A stretch of 41,603 nt of DNA from Candidatus Gastranaerophilales bacterium (GCA_944323145.1 CALURJ010000018.1:1-41603), one strand, 5' to 3'. Positions 17,993 through 27,625 are shown, numbered from the stretch's first letter. Notes: a model not told the origin generated them from the letters alone. Numbers and translations: made by a program.

Positions 17993-18691
17993 ATGAGAGA
18001 GTTTAAAAGAAGATCAAGAGTTCTGTTAATTGATGACAATGCGGACCATTTAAGAGGTGTTAAAGAATTAATTACGCTTGAAAGCAGCTATGATGTAGTT
18101 GCAACAACTACAAGCGCTAACATAGGAATTAACCTTGCAAAAAAATATCGTCCGGACATTATTCTTATGGATATCAATATGCCGGAAAAAGACGGGCTTC
18201 AAGCTATTCAAGAAATTGAAAAACTTGATATGGATATCAGAGTAATAGCTTTAAGCGGATACGATGATGCAGATTTAATTTTCCGCGCAATGAAAATAGG
18301 CGCCAAAGGATATGTACTAAAAACTATGGCATCTGCACAGCTTATTTATGCAATGGACGAAGTTGCAGCAGGAAAAATTTATCTTCCGACTGCCCTTACT
18401 TCCCGCTTCTTTGAGTATTTTCAAAATTCATTCAAAGAAGAAGAAAAATCTTCTGCGGAAGAAAACCTTCTTACATATCTGACAGCCCGCGAAGAAGAAG
18501 TTCTGGATCTGCTCACACAGGGTAATAACTACAAGAGTATTGCAGGAAAACTATTTATTTCAGAAACTACAGTTAAAACCCATGTAAATAATATCTTCCA
18601 GAAATTACAGGTAAATGACAGAACTCAAGCCGTACTTTACGCATTGAATAACGGCTTTGCAAACAGAAGACTCTCCAAAATTGCAGTTTAA
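17993..18691 (+). CDS. NarL/FixJ-type response regulator
   Basis: A 232-residue two-component regulator. The receiver domain (about 8-125) has the acidic pocket at Asp14-Asp15, phospho-acceptor Asp60 (LMDINMP), Ser88 and Lys110 (VLKT). The C-terminal LuxR-type helix-turn-helix (about 160-222) shows LTAREEEVLDLLTQG and ISETTVKTHVNNIFQKL. GGGAG lies before the ATG. A hairpin separates it from the kinase gene 80 bp downstream. The inverted repeats upstream may be its own or another regulator's sites. The regulated genes are unknown. Confidence 0.92.
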   Translation: MREFKRRSRVLLIDDNADHLRGVKELITLESSYDVVATTTSANIGINLAKKYRPDIILMDINMPEKDGLQAIQEIEKLDMDIRVIALSGYDDADLIFRAMKIGAKGYVLKTMASAQLIYAMDEVAAGKIYLPTALTSRFFEYFQNSFKEEEKSSAEENLLTYLTAREEEVLDLLTQGNNYKSIAGKLFISETTVKTHVNNIFQKLQVNDRTQAVLYALNNGFANRRLSKIAV

Positions 18692-18719
18692 TATAACGGC
18701 TAAAATTTATATGAAATCT

Positions 18720-18747
18720 AAAGGTTCAGCCGTCAGGCTGAGCCTTT
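18720..18747 (+). terminator. Hairpin after the response-regulator gene
   Basis: A 12-bp stem with one G-T pair (18720-18731 with 18736-18747) around GTCA. The following sequence AACTTTATAAAA has only a poor T tract, so termination is probably partial, leaving some read-through into the kinase gene. Confidence 0.6.
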
Positions 18748-18771
18748 AACTTTATAAAAAAGCGAGGATAG

Positions 18772-19437
18772 ATGACAAATACCGATTTAATATTTGAACA
18801 AGCAAGATGCATATCACATGAGATAAGAAACCACCTTTCAATCTGTGAAATTTACACTCAAATAATACGCAAAAATCTAGAAGAAGAGAATATTCAAAAC
18901 AAATCAATAGATAATGCACTGAACTGCATAAGCAAATCTATAAAAATAATGTGCAACTCACTATTGGATTTAAAATCATTAAACAATATATCGCCGAAAA
19001 ATTGCGATATAAAATCACTTCTTGAAGAAGGAGTAAAACTTGCAAAAGTTTATATTCACGACAAAGACATAAAAATTAAATGCAATATTAATCAATCCGC
19101 CGAAGTTTATATAGATGAAAACAAATTTCTTGCCTGCATAGTAAATATAATAAAAAATGCAATAGAAGCAATTGATAAAAAAGGAAAAATTGAACTTTCT
19201 CTTGAAGTAAAAGATAATAATGCCCGGATAAAAATTTCAAATAACGGAGAAGCAATATCCAGAGAAAAACAGAATGCGATATTTGAAGAAGGATTTACGA
19301 CAAAACCTACAGGAAGCGGTCTCGGGCTTCATATTTGCGCCACAAATCTAAAAGCACAAAATGCAAGTTTGAAACTAAATAAATCAACAAAAGATTTAAC
19401 AGAATTTGAAATAGACATTCCGGTTAACAAAATTTAA
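18772..19437 (+). CDS. Sensorless soluble histidine kinase
   Basis: A 221-residue kinase with only a dimerisation/phosphotransfer part and an ATP-binding domain. The H box is SHEIRNHLS with His16, the N box NIIKNAIEA with Asn129, and the G2 box GSGLGL at 181-186. It has no membrane segment and no input domain, so a signal must come from a partner protein. The G1 box reads NNGEA (157-161), not D-x-G-x-G; the Asp that contacts adenine is Asn here, which may affect ATP use. GAGG lies 5 nt before the ATG. It probably pairs with the upstream response regulator. Confidence 0.85.
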   Translation: MTNTDLIFEQARCISHEIRNHLSICEIYTQIIRKNLEEENIQNKSIDNALNCISKSIKIMCNSLLDLKSLNNISPKNCDIKSLLEEGVKLAKVYIHDKDIKIKCNINQSAEVYIDENKFLACIVNIIKNAIEAIDKKGKIELSLEVKDNNARIKISNNGEAISREKQNAIFEEGFTTKPTGSGLGLHICATNLKAQNASLKLNKSTKDLTEFEIDIPVNKI

Positions 19438-19515
19438 TAATTTTAGCAAAAATTTAAGTCCATCAACGTTTATATTAATATAGGGAAAAATTTTTTAATT
19501 TAGAAACAAGGGAAA

Positions 19516-22500
19516 ATGGACTTTTTAAATTCACTATCACAAGTAGCAAAAAATCAGAAAAATTTTAAACGATGGGAAAACGAACAACACGATGAAGAGG
19601 CAAAGCGCGAGGAATTAGCCCGCAGACGACAGCATACTCAGGCCGAATTAAAACAGGCCGAAGAATTAGGGAAAACCATCATTGATGTTGTAGATATAAT
19701 GGATAATCACTCGGAAAACGTTGCAGAAAACGTTGAAACTGCAGTAGATCCGCTGTCTTCTATAACGACGATGCTTGCATTTTTTGGCGGCAACTGGCTT
19801 GTAGGTAAAAAAAGCACACAAAAGCTGATGGATAAAATTGATGAAATCAGACGAAAGGCAATTGAAGGAGAAGAAGGTCAGGCTTTAAATCAAAAACTGC
19901 AAAAATATTACGAAAATAAGGGTAAGCCATATTATAGATATAATGCAATTTTAAATAAGAACGAAATAAAAAAGGTAAAAGACCCGGTATTAAAAAAAGA
20001 ACTTTTTAACTATCGCAGCAAAGTTACAAAACAAACTTCAAAATTAGGTAAACAAATATTCAGAAATCACGGACTTGTTGCACTTGCATCAATCGGGGTA
20101 TTCATAGCTGCAACAATTTTTGAAGCTAAATTACAGACTGACAGTTCTAAGATTGCCCGTTATCAAGCAAGACGTGAGCTTGATGATCCTAAAGCATTTG
20201 TAAACTATACACCTGAACAAATTGCCGCAGCAAAAAAAGAATTAGAAGAACATCCGGAATTATTAAAAGATAAGAAAAAATCAAAACTAAAATCCGGAAT
20301 GATAAAATCAATTTATAATATTTTGAAAGATAATCGCGCATACAGAAAAGATAAACAGGCAAGAGAAGATAACTCTCAAATAGTTACACGTGAATTGACG
20401 CCTGAAGAACTAAAACAGGCTGAAAGAGATAAAGAAGTTATTCAGCGTATTGTACGTATAATTAACAACGAAGCAGAAAAGAATTCCGAAAAAATGGAAG
20501 TTGCAGCAAATGTAATAATGGGTGCAACACCTGTTTTAGGGGCTACGGTAGGTGCAGCAACAGGATGGATTTTAAATAAACTCGGAGTATTTGATAAATT
20601 TATTGAAAATACAGTAAAAAAATACGGTTCAGATGAAACTAAAAACCTGTTTAAAGAATTAAAAGGAAGTAAAAAAACAGGCCTTGCATACTTCAAACAA
20701 TGGGGAGAATTTGCAGGTTCTTTAATGGAATCAAAAAATAAAAAGGAATTTATAAAAGATACGGCAGGTAATGTACAGAAAGCCGTTAAGCCTAAAAAAA
20801 CAGATTTTTCCGAAGTAGTGAAAAAATTGTTTGCAGCCGGTTTCTCCCATAAAACAGGGAAAAAATGGATACTTGGCGCTGCAGGCGGTATTGTAACAGG
20901 TTTTGCAGGGATGCTTATCGGGCTAAAACTACAAAAATCAGCAGCAAGGGCAGGACGTTACACAGCAAAACGCGAACTTGAACAAAATCCGGAAAACTTT
21001 ATAGGCTATACTCCTGAAGACTATGAAGAAGTAAAAGATGTAAAAAATACAAAAAATAAAGAAAACAAAATTAAAGAATATGCATTGTTTATCCCTCGAG
21101 TCTTAAAACAATACTGGGATTATAACAAGTATAGAAAAACTGAATACAAAGAGCGTCAGGCATTAAGAGATGTCTTGAAAAAACAGGATGTGACAGAAGA
21201 ACAAATGCGTGATGCTAAAAACCTTCAGAGAAAAGTATTCAATACGTTTGAAAAAGTTGATGACAATTCTCAAGTTTACTCTGAATCAATGGAAGCAGCA
21301 ACAGAAATTGCCCAGCCGTTTGTCTGGTACGGCGGAATGGCACTCGCAGCATCTCCTGCAATTATAACAGGGGTTCAGGTTGCAAGAGGTAAAATTACTC
21401 CTGCAAAATTAACAGAAAAAATAGCAAATTTCTTTAGTAAACGTTCAAATTTAATGCAGAAAAAATGGTTTAAGAAATATCTTAACAATGTTGAGAAAAA
21501 TGTTACAAACGTTATCAACAATGTAAATTTAAGACAAACCATATATGCAGAAGACGGGCAATGGCGTAAACTCGAAGTAAAACCTCTAGGAGCTCTGCTC
21601 AAGGGTATTGATTTACAAAAAGATCCTGTTTGGGATATATTCTCAAAATTGTTCAAAAATACAGATATAGGAACAGAAAACTTTAAGAAATTATCAGAAC
21701 CTGAACAAAGAGAATACTTATATGAAGTTAGACGCAGAGTTCTCAAAAACTTTGAAATGTTTGACGATACAAATCCGTTAAAGCAAAATCTTGATGATAT
21801 ATTTGAAGTGCTTATTAACGGTCACAAATATAATGATTACAGCAGTAGAGTTCGCATGACAGCCGATGTCAGAGCTGCCCTTATTGATTACTTTAAAAAT
21901 CCTCAGAGACTTACAACTGAACAAATAGAACAGGTGGAAAAGGTTCTTGAAAATGCCTTTGGGAAAAAGACAGCTGAAAATATATCAGGAAACATCTGGC
22001 TGTTCCATGAGTTATCATCATCTGTCAAAATAAAAGATTTGAACAAAATTGTATCTAATCTGGAAGAACAAATTAGAATGACAGCAGAACAGAATGATAT
22101 GTTCTTCCCGCTTAACAGAAAAACAATTGAAGTATTGCAAAAATACTTAGGAAAAGATGAGTTTAATAAATTATTGAGCAAAGAATCCCAAATTAACATT
22201 GAACAATTTATGAAACCTCAAACAGCAAATCTTGCTAAACCGGAAGAAATTCCGACTCTTGCAGGCATACACATGGAAGAAGCCCTTGATATATTGCATG
22301 CCCTGCAAAATAAAGTAAGAAAAACAACATTTAAAGACTTATACAATCTTATGCCGGAAAAATTCATAAATCAAAAAGCAGGGCTAAACAGTCTGAAAGA
22401 AAAAGTATCAAAAATGACCCCTGATGAATTTGAAGACTTTGCACGTGATACCCTGAAAATGGCAAGTATGGACAAAGATACATTCCTTAGAATAATACCG

Positions 22501-22908
22501 AAAATAGAAAAAATCTTAGAAAATATTCCGAAAGAAGAAATAAACAAGATTACCTCAAGAATTATAAAGGAATTCCAGGAACATCCGGATGAATTTGTTA
22601 AATTTGTACAAAGCGGTAAATTAGGTTCAATTTTTATGACTCCCGGACTTAAAAAAGCTCTTGCGGCAGCAGGTATAAGCTGGACAGCATTCTCAATTAT
22701 TATGACATACGCAGTAGAATCCTGGCTTGCAGATATGCAGTTAAAAGCGGGCAGATTAGGGGTTATGAAGGCAATGGAATCTTTGGAAGACCCGAGATAT
22801 TATGCAAATATTGAACCGACAGAACAGGCTCAAATACAACAGCCGGAACCTGCCGAAAAAAAAACTGATTTAGTTTCGGAAAATCTTCTTGATAAATTCA
22901 AAAAGTAA
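19516..22908 (+). CDS. Large repeat-built membrane protein of unknown function
   Basis: A 1130-residue protein of no family I can name. It is built from a module repeated with a period of about 261 residues. Each module begins with a D-N-S-x-x-x-x-E motif before a hydrophobic stretch (residues about 62-96, 317-357, 580-623), and a second hydrophobic stretch is followed by R-Y-x-A-x-R-E-L-x-x-P-x-x-F-x-x-Y-T-P-E (215-236, 480-502). A degraded third copy closes the protein (AGRLGVMKAMESLEDPRYYANIEP from 1078). The last module holds an insertion of about 420 mainly helical residues. The N-terminal 50 residues are charged coiled coil; there is no signal peptide. AAGGGAAA precedes the ATG. Confidence 0.8.
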   Translation: MDFLNSLSQVAKNQKNFKRWENEQHDEEAKREELARRRQHTQAELKQAEELGKTIIDVVDIMDNHSENVAENVETAVDPLSSITTMLAFFGGNWLVGKKSTQKLMDKIDEIRRKAIEGEEGQALNQKLQKYYENKGKPYYRYNAILNKNEIKKVKDPVLKKELFNYRSKVTKQTSKLGKQIFRNHGLVALASIGVFIAATIFEAKLQTDSSKIARYQARRELDDPKAFVNYTPEQIAAAKKELEEHPELLKDKKKSKLKSGMIKSIYNILKDNRAYRKDKQAREDNSQIVTRELTPEELKQAERDKEVIQRIVRIINNEAEKNSEKMEVAANVIMGATPVLGATVGAATGWILNKLGVFDKFIENTVKKYGSDETKNLFKELKGSKKTGLAYFKQWGEFAGSLMESKNKKEFIKDTAGNVQKAVKPKKTDFSEVVKKLFAAGFSHKTGKKWILGAAGGIVTGFAGMLIGLKLQKSAARAGRYTAKRELEQNPENFIGYTPEDYEEVKDVKNTKNKENKIKEYALFIPRVLKQYWDYNKYRKTEYKERQALRDVLKKQDVTEEQMRDAKNLQRKVFNTFEKVDDNSQVYSESMEAATEIAQPFVWYGGMALAASPAIITGVQVARGKITPAKLTEKIANFFSKRSNLMQKKWFKKYLNNVEKNVTNVINNVNLRQTIYAEDGQWRKLEVKPLGALLKGIDLQKDPVWDIFSKLFKNTDIGTENFKKLSEPEQREYLYEVRRRVLKNFEMFDDTNPLKQNLDDIFEVLINGHKYNDYSSRVRMTADVRAALIDYFKNPQRLTTEQIEQVEKVLENAFGKKTAENISGNIWLFHELSSSVKIKDLNKIVSNLEEQIRMTAEQNDMFFPLNRKTIEVLQKYLGKDEFNKLLSKESQINIEQFMKPQTANLAKPEEIPTLAGIHMEEALDILHALQNKVRKTTFKDLYNLMPEKFINQKAGLNSLKEKVSKMTPDEFEDFARDTLKMASMDKDTFLRIIPKIEKILENIPKEEINKITSRIIKEFQEHPDEFVKFVQSGKLGSIFMTPGLKKALAAAGISWTAFSIIMTYAVESWLADMQLKAGRLGVMKAMESLEDPRYYANIEPTEQAQIQQPEPAEKKTDLVSENLLDKFKK

Positions 22909-22940
22909 ATATCTGCAAACAAAAACGGCATTAAAGTTTT

Positions 22941-23660
22941 TTATTCATTAAACTCTTGTATTGAAATTGACTCTATGCCATCAAGGCTTCTGTATGTTTT
23001 ATATAAATCTTGAATAGGATTACGACCGATAAAATCAAGAATTACAACTATCTTTGTCATATTATCATCCTGCTTATTAAGTTTTTTTGAAACCTCAACC
23101 AGATATTTACTATTTTCAATAATATAATCATAAATTTTATTTGAATTTTCATTCAGACAAGAGATGCTCATTTTTAAACGTCTTGTATTTTTAGCGGTTG
23201 AAATAAGAATATTTTTTTCAAATAGCCTTACTGAAACAAGCACAAGAATTGAAAATATTGTTGCTGCGATTGCAAGAATATACATTCCTGCACCGCATGC
23301 CATACCGATTGCTGCAGATACCCACAATGTTGCGGCAGTAGTCAGGCCAAAGACTGTTGCGCCATGACGAAAAACCGTACCTGCGCCTATAAAACCGATA
23401 CCCGTTACAACCTGGGCGGCAACTCGTGCAGTATCACGTGTTCCAAGTTCATCTCCGGTGACAGAAACTTCCGGAAAACCGTAAATAGAAATTATTGTAA
23501 AAATACACGCACCAAGACAAACAAGAATATTAGTCCTCAAACCTGCATACTTGTTTGTCATTTCCCTTTCAAGCCCTATGGCAAAACTTAATAATAATGC
23601 TGACAGAAGTCTTACTACCAGTGTTATATCAAACATAAATCCGGAATTCATTAAATCCAT
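22941..23660 (-). CDS. MgtC/SapB-family membrane protein
   Basis: A 239-residue protein. The N-terminal part (about 10-145) has four to five membrane helices with the family signature LSFAIGLERE, AGLRTNILVCLGA, and RVAAQVVTGIGFIGAGTVF; a C-terminal ACT-like soluble domain of about 85 residues follows. MgtC proteins are linked to magnesium limitation and membrane potential, but the role here is unknown. The ATG at 23660 is preferred over the TTG one codon earlier because AAGGAG then has a workable 6-nt spacing. It ends a leftward run that begins with the oligopeptide importer genes, 26 bp downstream of the OppC-like gene. Confidence 0.88.
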   Translation of the reverse strand: MDLMNSGFMFDITLVVRLLSALLLSFAIGLEREMTNKYAGLRTNILVCLGACIFTIISIYGFPEVSVTGDELGTRDTARVAAQVVTGIGFIGAGTVFRHGATVFGLTTAATLWVSAAIGMACGAGMYILAIAATIFSILVLVSVRLFEKNILISTAKNTRRLKMSISCLNENSNKIYDYIIENSKYLVEVSKKLNKQDDNMTKIVVILDFIGRNPIQDLYKTYRSLDGIESISIQEFNE

Positions 23661-23686
23661 CAATTTCTCCTTTAGAAGCTTTGTTC

Positions 23687-24754
23687 TTATCTTGTTTTGC
23701 TTTTCGGATCAAGAATATCTCTTATTGTATCACCTATAAGATTAAAAGCCAAGACCGCAATAAAAATTAAAAATCCAGGAGTCAAAAGCCAAGGTCTGTA
23801 AATTATATTTGTATATTCCTGAGCTTCTTTAAGCATATTGCCCCAGCTTGCGTCAGGCTGTTGAATTCCAAGTCCCAAAAAGCTTAAACCGGATTCCGAC
23901 AAAATGTAAGAAGGTACGGAAAGAGTCATTGCAACAATTACAAAACTCGTTGTCTGAGGCAGAATATGTTTAATAATAATCCTCAAATTTGAAGCTCCTA
24001 TTGATTTTGCGGCCTGTACATATTCCTGTTTTTTGACTGATAATACCATACCTCTGACAACACGGGCAAATCCCGCCCAGCCGATTAATGCTAAAATAAC
24101 CACAATAAGCATAAATCTCTGTACGCTAGTCATGCCGGACGGAAGAATTGAGGCTAAAATTATCAAAAGATAAAAACTCGGTATAGACATAACAGCTTCT
24201 GCAAAGCGCATCATAATCATATCTGCTTTACCGCCGAAATATCCTGCAATTCCGCCGTACAAAAGACCTATCGGGAAAAGTACAAATAATGCAAGAAATC
24301 CTATTGTCATAGAAATACGTCCGCCAAACAGTATTCGCGAAAAGACATCGCGCCCGTTAATATCAGTACCTAAAAGGAACAGCCTTCCATCGCCGTCAGT
24401 AGTTATTAAATGGCGTTTCATCGGGATTAAACCCAGAAATTTATAGGGCTGCCCCTGAGAAAAGAATTTCACATAATGTTTTTGGCTTCTGTCAAGCTTA
24501 TAAATAATTTTTAATTCAACAGGGTCAAATTCCCGTTTGTAATTGTATGTATATGGTTTTGACAACTTCCCGTTTTCATCTATAGTGAAAATTTTAGAAG
24601 GCGGGACATAAGCCATAGATCTGTCTGAAAAATCTTTTGTATAAGGAGCTATAAAATCCGCAAAAAATAATGCAAAATAAATTAACCCGAGCAATAGTAG
24701 GGCAATTCTTGCAAACTTATCTTTCCAGAGCTGTTTAAAAAGATCTTTTATCAT
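23687..24754 (-). CDS. Peptide ABC transporter permease, OppC/DppC-type
   Basis: A 355-residue permease of a binding-protein-dependent importer for peptides (or nickel/other family-5 substrates). An N-terminal membrane helix (about 17-36) precedes a roughly 100-residue extracytoplasmic segment that is longer than in E. coli OppC. Four or five core helices follow, and the ATPase-contacting EAA loop is seen in QEYVQAAKSIGASNLRIIIKHILP. The start overlaps the OppB stop by 4 bp (ATGA), indicating tight coupling. Confidence 0.9.
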   Translation of the reverse strand: MIKDLFKQLWKDKFARIALLLLGLIYFALFFADFIAPYTKDFSDRSMAYVPPSKIFTIDENGKLSKPYTYNYKREFDPVELKIIYKLDRSQKHYVKFFSQGQPYKFLGLIPMKRHLITTDGDGRLFLLGTDINGRDVFSRILFGGRISMTIGFLALFVLFPIGLLYGGIAGYFGGKADMIMMRFAEAVMSIPSFYLLIILASILPSGMTSVQRFMLIVVILALIGWAGFARVVRGMVLSVKKQEYVQAAKSIGASNLRIIIKHILPQTTSFVIVAMTLSVPSYILSESGLSFLGLGIQQPDASWGNMLKEAQEYTNIIYRPWLLTPGFLIFIAVLAFNLIGDTIRDILDPKSKTR

Positions 24755-25728
24755 GCCTCACTCCCTTCTCTGATTCTGGGATCAGTAATAATCAGAAGAA
24801 TATCAGCAATTAAATTACCAAGAATAAGCATAACCGCCCCCATCATTAAAGATGCCATAACAAGGTTTATATCTGATCGCAAAACAGCTTCCAGAATAAG
24901 TCTTCCAAGCCCCGGGTATTGAAAGACATATTCGGTTAAAGCAGCCCCGCTCAAAAGCCCTGCAAATTCAAAACCCAAAAGAGTTATCAGAGGGTTTACG
25001 GCATTTCGCAGAGCATGTTTAAAAATAACTTTTCCTTCGCTTATACCTTTTGCACGTGCAAATTTAACATAGTCGCTGTCAAGAACATCTAAAAGATTAC
25101 CTCTCATCTGTCTTTGCAGCCCTGCAAGAGAAAGTGTAAACAAAACCGTTACAGGTAAAACCAAATGATGTGTTATATCCAGAACTTTTTGTCCAAAATT
25201 CATTTCCAAAAAGTTTGAACTTGTAAGCCCGCCGACAGGAAACCAACCTGTTTTTACGGCAAAAATCAAAAGTAATACCGCAAAGAAAAACGAAGGGATT
25301 GCCATTCCAATACTTGTAAGAACAGTTAAAATTCTGTCGAACGGCGTTTTCCAGTTGATTGCGGCAAACACGCCAAGAGGTATCCCGACAACCCATGCCA
25401 GAAATATTACGACAGTTGTTAAAAGCAGGGTATTTGGAATACGTTCTTTTAGCTTAGTACTTACCTTTTCGCCGTTGGATGTTACCCCGAGATCTCCTTT
25501 TATAAACGATTTTGCCCACTTGCCGTATTGAACAATTATCGGTTTATCAAGCCCCAGCCTTTCTGTTTCTCTCTGCAAAGTTTCTTTGGAAACTGAAGGA
25601 TTAAGGCGAAGTTCCGCTAGCGGATCTACAGGTGACAAACGTATTATAAAAAAGCTTATCAGCGAAACTATAATTAGTAGCGGTATTGTCTGAAGTATTC
25701 TTTTTAGTATATAAATTAGTATTTGCAT
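24751..25728 (-). CDS. Peptide ABC transporter permease, OppB/DppB-type
   Basis: A 325-residue inner-membrane permease with six helices. Typical OppB opening (YILKRILQTIPLLIIVSLISFFIIRLSPVDP, read in two parts), and an EAA loop in VKFARAKGISEGKVIFKHALRNA. It forms the channel with the OppC-like subunit. An AAGGA site lies 5 nt before the ATG, directly downstream of the palindromic repeat at 25744-25798 that fills the oppA-oppB gap. No OppD or OppF ATPase gene lies in the window. Confidence 0.92.
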   Translation of the reverse strand: MQILIYILKRILQTIPLLIIVSLISFFIIRLSPVDPLAELRLNPSVSKETLQRETERLGLDKPIIVQYGKWAKSFIKGDLGVTSNGEKVSTKLKERIPNTLLLTTVVIFLAWVVGIPLGVFAAINWKTPFDRILTVLTSIGMAIPSFFFAVLLLIFAVKTGWFPVGGLTSSNFLEMNFGQKVLDITHHLVLPVTVLFTLSLAGLQRQMRGNLLDVLDSDYVKFARAKGISEGKVIFKHALRNAVNPLITLLGFEFAGLLSGAALTEYVFQYPGLGRLILEAVLRSDINLVMASLMMGAVMLILGNLIADILLIITDPRIREGSEA

Positions 25729-25743
25729 TGTTATCCTTCCGAA

Positions 25744-25798
25744 AGTGAAACGTGAAATGTGAACAAGTCGCTTCGCACTTCACCATTCACTCTTCACT
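25744..25798. repeat. Interspersed palindromic repeat, copy A (oppA-oppB)
   Basis: An imperfect palindrome of about 55 bp with GTGAA words on the left and TTCAC words on the right (left arm GTGAAACGTGAAATGTGAA; right arm TTCACCATTCACTCTTCAC). It closely matches, in the same orientation, the element at 29788-29845, including TCGCTTC in the middle and TTCACTCTTCACT at the right. It covers the stop and last four codons of OppA (VSEE), so it was inserted into, or extended, the oppA end. The two copies are unrelated to the surrounding genes. Confidence 0.75.
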
Positions 25799-27625
25799 CA
25801 CATATATTTCCTCAATGTTATGTGTAACCCCGCCTAAACTTGTAGGATATACATTTTTAAATTTATCTCTCATTGCCGAAATTATTAATGGAGAATAAAT
25901 ATATATCAACGGTTTTTCATCATACACGATTTCCTGATATTCATCATAATATTTTTTACGGTCTTCAAATTTTGTTTGAAGCGCACCTTGCGTATAAAGA
26001 TAATCTATTCGGTTTTCAAACGGGTATCTCTTGCTGTTTAAATCCCGCTCCAATCGCTGATTAAAAATATGCAAAGTTCCGTCAGAGAGCCAGACATTTT
26101 TACCGCCGTTAGGTTCAAGAGGCGAGCCGGTAAATCCCATTATTACCATATCCCAGTCAAGCGTTGCCATAAGTTTATTTACAAGTGAATTAAATTCAAC
26201 AGGTTTGAAATTAACTTTCATGCCTAAATCTTCCAAATCCTGTTTTACCATAACCCCTATTGCTTCTCGTTCGGTATTTCCGGCATTTGTATAAAGGTCA
26301 AATTCCACATGATTGCCGAATTTATCAATTAAATGTCCTGCTTTATCCCAATAAAAACCTGATTTTTTGAGAAGTTCTTTTGATTTATTTAAATCTCTTT
26401 TGTGACCTTTTATGTCCTTATTGAGAAAAATTGAATTAAGAGTTTCAGGAGTAAATAAAGGTTCTGCAAGACCGCTTGCGATATTAAACACCATATTTTC
26501 CCTGTCTATTGCGTAATCAACAGCCTGACGGAAGTTTTTATCCTGAAACCAGACCTGTTTTTTAGGAGAAACATAGTATTTTCCTTTATCGTCTTTACGG
26601 TTATTAAGATTCATAGCAATATACATTGTTCCGGTATTAGGCCCTAGATTGTAAACAGTAAAATCTCCATGTTTTTCCATTTCCTTAAATCTTGCGACAT
26701 TTGCTCCCTGCAAAGTTATTTCATCCAACTCCCCGCCTTCAAACTTCAAAACCTGATTGTTGATATCCCCTACAATCAAATAAATAATCTTGTCAAGATA
26801 AGGAAGCTTTTGGTCATCTTTATTTATGACATAATAATTAGGATTTCGTTCAAATACGACTCTCTGCGCCGGAACATATTCTTTCAGCCTGAAAGCACCT
26901 GATGTTACAAATTCCTTCGGATTTGTGTTTGTTGATAAGAAACCGTCAAAATACGCTTTCCCTCGGTTTACTGCAGGTTCAAAAACATGCTTGGGCGCAA
27001 TAGGAGATGAAAGCATTCTTAAAAAAGGAGCAAAAGGCTGCGGGGTAACAAATTTAACCGTATAATTATCCACTTTTTGAACAGTCGGAAGCTTTCCGTC
27101 AATAACGATAGAATCTCTAATTGAAGTATTTCCGAAACCGTCAAAAATTATATTCTGCCAAGTAAACACAACATCATCCGCAGTAATAGGTTTACCGTCA
27201 GACCATTTTATACCTTTGCGTAGATGAATTATATATTCACATCCGTTCACAGTAAAATCTTTTGCAAGCTTTGGGATAGTATCGCCTGTCACAACATCAG
27301 TGGTAACAAGTCCGTCATACATAATATCAGACATCTGGGATGATATGTTGTCCTTGGAATTGAACGGATTAAATGTTTTTGGTCCCTCTCCGATTGTTGA
27401 AGACACAAAAGTTCCGCCGAATTTGCCGACAGGAGCCTCAGATTGCAGATAATCCACACCGTTTATAGTAACATTTTTCTTTATATACGGGTAATAATCA
27501 AGGACATAAGAGGTTTCAATGTCCGAAGAAGTCATATTTTCTTGAGGGACATCAGCTTTTAAACAGGCTTTAAGAACAAGCGCAGTCAAAATCAAAACCA
27601 AGATAACATATATAACCCGTTTCAT
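25787..27625 (-). CDS. Peptide-binding lipoprotein, OppA/DppA family 5
   Basis: A 612-residue extracytoplasmic solute-binding protein that delivers substrate to the adjacent permeases. The ATG at 27625 (MKRVIYVILVLILTALVLKAC) is chosen; the frame extends 70 codons upstream but that part overlaps the pseudopilin gene. Cys21 sits in a near-lipobox LKAC with an unusual Lys, so lipid attachment is likely but not certain. Family-5 motifs: TFNPFN, VTGDTIPKLAKDFTV, IHLRKGIKWSDGKPITADDVVFTW, and FRQAVDYAIDRENMV. Its last residues VSEE are encoded by the interspersed repeat copy A. No ribosome site is clear. Confidence 0.9.
   Translation of the reverse strand: MKRVIYVILVLILTALVLKACLKADVPQENMTSSDIETSYVLDYYPYIKKNVTINGVDYLQSEAPVGKFGGTFVSSTIGEGPKTFNPFNSKDNISSQMSDIMYDGLVTTDVVTGDTIPKLAKDFTVNGCEYIIHLRKGIKWSDGKPITADDVVFTWQNIIFDGFGNTSIRDSIVIDGKLPTVQKVDNYTVKFVTPQPFAPFLRMLSSPIAPKHVFEPAVNRGKAYFDGFLSTNTNPKEFVTSGAFRLKEYVPAQRVVFERNPNYYVINKDDQKLPYLDKIIYLIVGDINNQVLKFEGGELDEITLQGANVARFKEMEKHGDFTVYNLGPNTGTMYIAMNLNNRKDDKGKYYVSPKKQVWFQDKNFRQAVDYAIDRENMVFNIASGLAEPLFTPETLNSIFLNKDIKGHKRDLNKSKELLKKSGFYWDKAGHLIDKFGNHVEFDLYTNAGNTEREAIGVMVKQDLEDLGMKVNFKPVEFNSLVNKLMATLDWDMVIMGFTGSPLEPNGGKNVWLSDGTLHIFNQRLERDLNSKRYPFENRIDYLYTQGALQTKFEDRKKYYDEYQEIVYDEKPLIYIYSPLIISAMRDKFKNVYPTSLGGVTHNIEEIYVSEE

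Noticed and set aside
17854..18039. 61-codon leftward frame between rmuC and the response regulator
   Set aside because: It overlaps the regulator start, promoter and inverted repeats on the other strand and shows no ribosome site or protein-like pattern.
25097..25396. 99-codon frame antisense or shifted within oppB
   Set aside because: Lies wholly in the well-conserved OppB gene on the same strand in another frame.
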